DNA from: Dirofilaria immitis
Taxonomy: Eukaryota > Nematoda > Chromadorea > Rhabditida > Onchocercidae
Length of the DNA stretch: 64,000 nucleotides
NCBI GenBank assembly: GCA_024305405.1
Contig: JAKNDB010000054.1
Coordinates: 496,001 to 560,000, forward strand
Direction of reading: 5' to 3'
Part shown: piece by piece, positions 60,807 through 64,000 of the stretch
Numbering within the stretch: position 1 is the stretch's first letter
How the letters are laid out: the number at the start of each line of letters is the position of its first letter
Notes under the pieces: model-generated
Seen by the model: the letters and a program-made list of their open reading frames with translations, nothing else
The model's database searches: none
Told to the model about the DNA's origin: nothing
Translations under genes and position numbers: made by a program

Positions 60807-63800
60807 TCATAAGATGAGCAGGGATAAAAAGTGCAAGAAATGAATGAGACTATTAAATTCTATCGATGATCCATTTATCAAAGTGAATTCAAGTAAGCAT
60901 TCTGCAGCTTTCTGTTTCACATATGCTTTAAAACAGAGTGATGTTCCTTGACTGCCTTGACTGATTTGCTGTGTAACCTGAAAAACTGCTAACAAACTAT
61001 TTAAATTCCTAAAAGATTTCCTATATGAAAAAAATTATTTAGAAAAGCAAGCCAACTTGATCAACAGCCAAAACAATATAAGCCCAAGTCGTGGATCGCT
61101 GTTAAAGGACACCACAAATTTAGATAGAATAAATAAGGATACCACAAATAATAAGGCAGCGTTAGATATGTAATCACCTTAGTCATCTTTTCATTTTATT
61201 AAGAGTTTGCGATAACGATATGAAAATTGAAGTGAAAATGATTTCCTGAGCAAATTCGAAACAGTGAAACAACGACTTACTGCTTCCTCTAAAGCTATTG
61301 AATCGCTTGAGAGTGTGGGATATTCTCGCATTATTTGACGTCGTATTAGTCTTCGACCCTCCCAAGTACGTCGCTTAGCTAAGTAGACACGATACAATTC
61401 ATTTAAAGTGTCATCGTACCGCCGACGTTTCTGCAATGGTTCCACAGCCAGTGAGAAAGCTAAAATATTGACGAATATACGATTTATAGCATCCATACAT
61501 TGATCCGCTTGACAAACTCCAACATTTATTACCGGCGCATTATCTGCAAGCAATCATATTTAGCTTTAAATAGTGAAGACATTACATGCCCAATTTATTT
61601 GAATAAATTTTTCTGATTAGAAATACTCATACAGAATATAGCATTATGATATGTTGAAATTTTGCAGTAAAATTTATAAATACGCTGCTTCAGCCTATAA
61701 CATACAAAATACAATGATAGAAGTCATTCAGTTATCATTAAAGATGACTATATTAAATATGAGACAAGCAATGGGAACTCATAAGTCATTGTAGTTTGGT
61801 AAGGAGCTTCTGCGTTAGTAATATAAAAAATTTCTCTCAGTTTTACCAACCATTTATAAATTAAACAAGTCAAAGGAAAAGATAAACCTAAAGACGACAT
61901 TCCAGTATCAATATTATATGATTCTTGCAATACAGCTACGAATGAGTCCGGTATTGCTTTCATACGCGACAATGCAAACATCATTTGATGACGCATTACA
62001 GCAATGTATTTCTCGGAAACCAACATGGAAACATTATGCGACCATTCTAGTGGATCCTATAATAATTTATAAAAAGCTACTTCAAATCAAAATGAGAAAT
62101 ACCTATTTTATTTTTTTTTATTTAATTATACATATACTCTGTGCATAGTGCAGAATTTTTAGATAAATAAGAAAATGTTTTGCCTGTATATTCAAATGTG
62201 CAATTTTGAAAACACTCTGAACGCTATTGTCTGGATACAATTGTCGGAATTGATCGAATGAAACAATATTACCTAGACAAGGGCAGAGTATGGTGTCCTT
62301 TAATTTCAGCTGAACGAACCAAATAAAAAAATCCTGCAAAAGGATCACTGATATTAACTTGTAACTTTGATAAGCTAATGAGTAAAAATTATTATCAAAT
62401 TTTCCATATTTGTTTGAAACAAATAATCATCAAATTTTCTGTACTGCTTGAAACAATTTCCAAGAAAAATATTCTGATAAGCACAAAAATGATAACCTTA
62501 AACAGTTTCGTAAGTGTCACATTGGATAAATCTACATGATCGACAATGAAATCAATCCTCCATCCATTTACAATGACTTCTTTCTGAGTACGTTGAAGAG
62601 GGGTAAATAATTGCATAGTTGTAAATACGTTATACATAACAGGTTCAATATATAGGCGTTGAAATGTGATCGCTACAAAAAGTTTTATTTTGCTGATAAA
62701 CATTCATTGTATAGCACTCAATATTGTGAAAGAAAAACTTCTCACCGCAAAATGAAGCATCTTGTAGAGAAAGAAAACAGAAAAAAACTTTTCATTTTAA
62801 AGTACCCATTTTCATAAACGCAATTTTGAACCTAATTTAAAGGAATCTATAAAATTAAAAATTTCTTTAAACGGCAAAATTTAAAAAAAGTATACAAAAA
62901 GTGTCCACCAAAAAGGATAAAGCGTTACTTCATAGAAAAGAAAATAAATGAAGCATAGCTATCCTAAAATAGAAATCAGAGAGAATGAAAAAGGCTTATA
63001 AATCTTGATAAGAAAACAATATATTTAACACAATCTAAAAAATAATCTAAAACAAACCTGTTTTTCATCAATCCTCAACAGCTCATTTTTATGAGCCCAA
63101 AACCTGAAGGACATAAGAAATTTCCGAATAACTTGTGAGGAGTCACAATGTACGATATTTCTAAGCCAATTCGATTTTGCGTAACCAAGATAATTATCCA
63201 CAGATAAGTCTACAGTATATTTCCTAAAGACCGTATTTATTTTTGAGGATAAGATTTTGAAATTTTACCAGATAGTTCAACAATTTTTTAGGGTGAATTA
63301 AAAATTTATGTTTTAATCATATTCAAATATCTAGGCTGATAACATTTATTAATTTTATTTCAACTCAGAGATTCGATAATTCTATAACATACCGATTAAC
63401 GGTGAGCCGCACAAGTGGACATCGAGCATCCAGGATTGGATATTGGCCAGTTACAGATGCTGCAGCACGTTTTCGTATGTCGTTCATTATTTTATTCAGC
63501 AGACGAACACGATCTTAAAACTTGTTTAACTAATTAATCAATTCAATAAAATTATATTGCGACTGGGTCAAATTTGAGAAAATGAAAAATTGCTGTAGTC
63601 ATTAAAATAGATTTATCGGCTTTAAAATAAGATTATAGCAAAACCATAAAAGCATTCGAAACTCTTTTTTATCTGTTTAGAAAAAATGCTACAGAATATC
63701 AAGAATTCCGGAAATCACCCTAAAAACTTGCGAAATAATAGTTTCACTTACTTCTTTGATATTAAGTAGATCTGAATATTATAAAAGTATATATAACTAA

Positions 63801-63951
63801 CCAGCTTCGGTAAGCCTAGCATATTCTTCGGCACAAACTTTACGCCCTTTTAACGCAACGATATCACAGGTCAATAATATAAATTTATTCCTTGTTAAAT
63901 CCCTCCGGAATATGCCTCCATAAGCGGTATGTTGAAAAACAAACTTGCATC
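60807..63951 (-). CDS. Non-canonical poly(A)/uridylyl polymerase, 5' end missing
   Basis: Nucleotidyltransferase of the TUT1/MTPAP/GLD-2-like group that adds nucleotides to RNA 3' ends. Minus-strand exons seen: 63951-63802, 63514-63393, 63223-63058, 62760-62746 (15 nt), 62672-62497, 62333-62184, 62056-about 61779, 61543-61281, 60977-60807. The first visible exon starts in mid-frame, so the catalytic GS and first Asp motifs lie beyond the right edge. Family landmarks: DARCPLVRLTVNRKYTVDLS (substrate strand with third Asp), LMSFRFWAHKNELLRI, HFNAYILNLLCITYLQ (helix that normally reads SYAL..M.I.FLQ) and LNIQDPLEWSHNVS (the DPF..HNV box of the PAP-associated domain). A basic C-terminus (KRRRYDDTLNELYRVYLAKRR) follows. 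Frame repairs are needed near 63476-63484 and 62581-62583, and the exon 7/8 join near 61779 is not settled. Which paralogue it is cannot be told. Confidence 0.75.
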
Positions 63952-64000
63952 CTAAGAATTTGATTGTCAAAATTTATTTTAAACTATTATACATGCGTCA

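Overview
This window is nuclear DNA from an intron-rich, very AT-rich animal genome, most likely a nematode. Three things point there: a gene of the nematode-type Clc-like (claudin-like) membrane family at the left end, small exons with GT...TTTCAG introns, and AT-rich minisatellites between genes. No bacterial, organellar or viral gene was seen. All genes were assembled by hand from exons whose splice phases agree, because almost no full gene is visible as one open frame.

Layout from left to right: (1) 286-2328, minus strand, a Clc-like four-pass membrane protein. (2) 2329-11540, gene-poor, with a 27-bp minisatellite, a 0.3-kb TAG microsatellite and two orphan exon candidates. (3) 11541-18896, plus strand, a ten-exon multi-pass membrane protein of about 485 residues that I cannot assign to a family. 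(4) 18897-24489, gene-poor, with a 65-bp tandem array. (5) 24490-30852, plus strand, a fourteen-exon cholinesterase-like protein with signal peptide, C-terminal membrane anchor and Gly in place of the catalytic Ser, so an adhesion-type relative (neuroligin/gliotactin style). (6) 30853-46176, mostly repeats, with one plausible two-exon minus-strand gene at 40524-42111. (7) 46177-52048, plus strand, a polyglutamine plus coiled-coil protein resembling the BBLN/UPF0184 family. (8) 54800-60321, minus strand, an almost complete ELP3 (Elongator catalytic subunit). (9) 60807 to beyond the right edge, minus strand, a non-canonical poly(A)/uridylyl polymerase whose 5' end is outside the window.

ELP3 and the polymerase lie head-to-tail about 0.5 kb apart and could share a transcript, as nematode operons do; both belong to RNA metabolism (tRNA wobble-uridine modification and RNA 3'-tailing). 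The other genes show no obvious functional link.

A recurrent oddity cuts across the genes: several otherwise well-conserved exons need one extra base, usually in a short homopolymer, to stay in frame. This looks like residual long-read assembly error rather than pseudogenes, and automatic gene prediction will break these genes. I found no clear new multi-gene system. The least explained items are the unassigned multi-pass protein, the duplicated and decayed exon inside the cholinesterase-like gene, the small two-exon gene, and two short GC-richer islands without an assigned gene.
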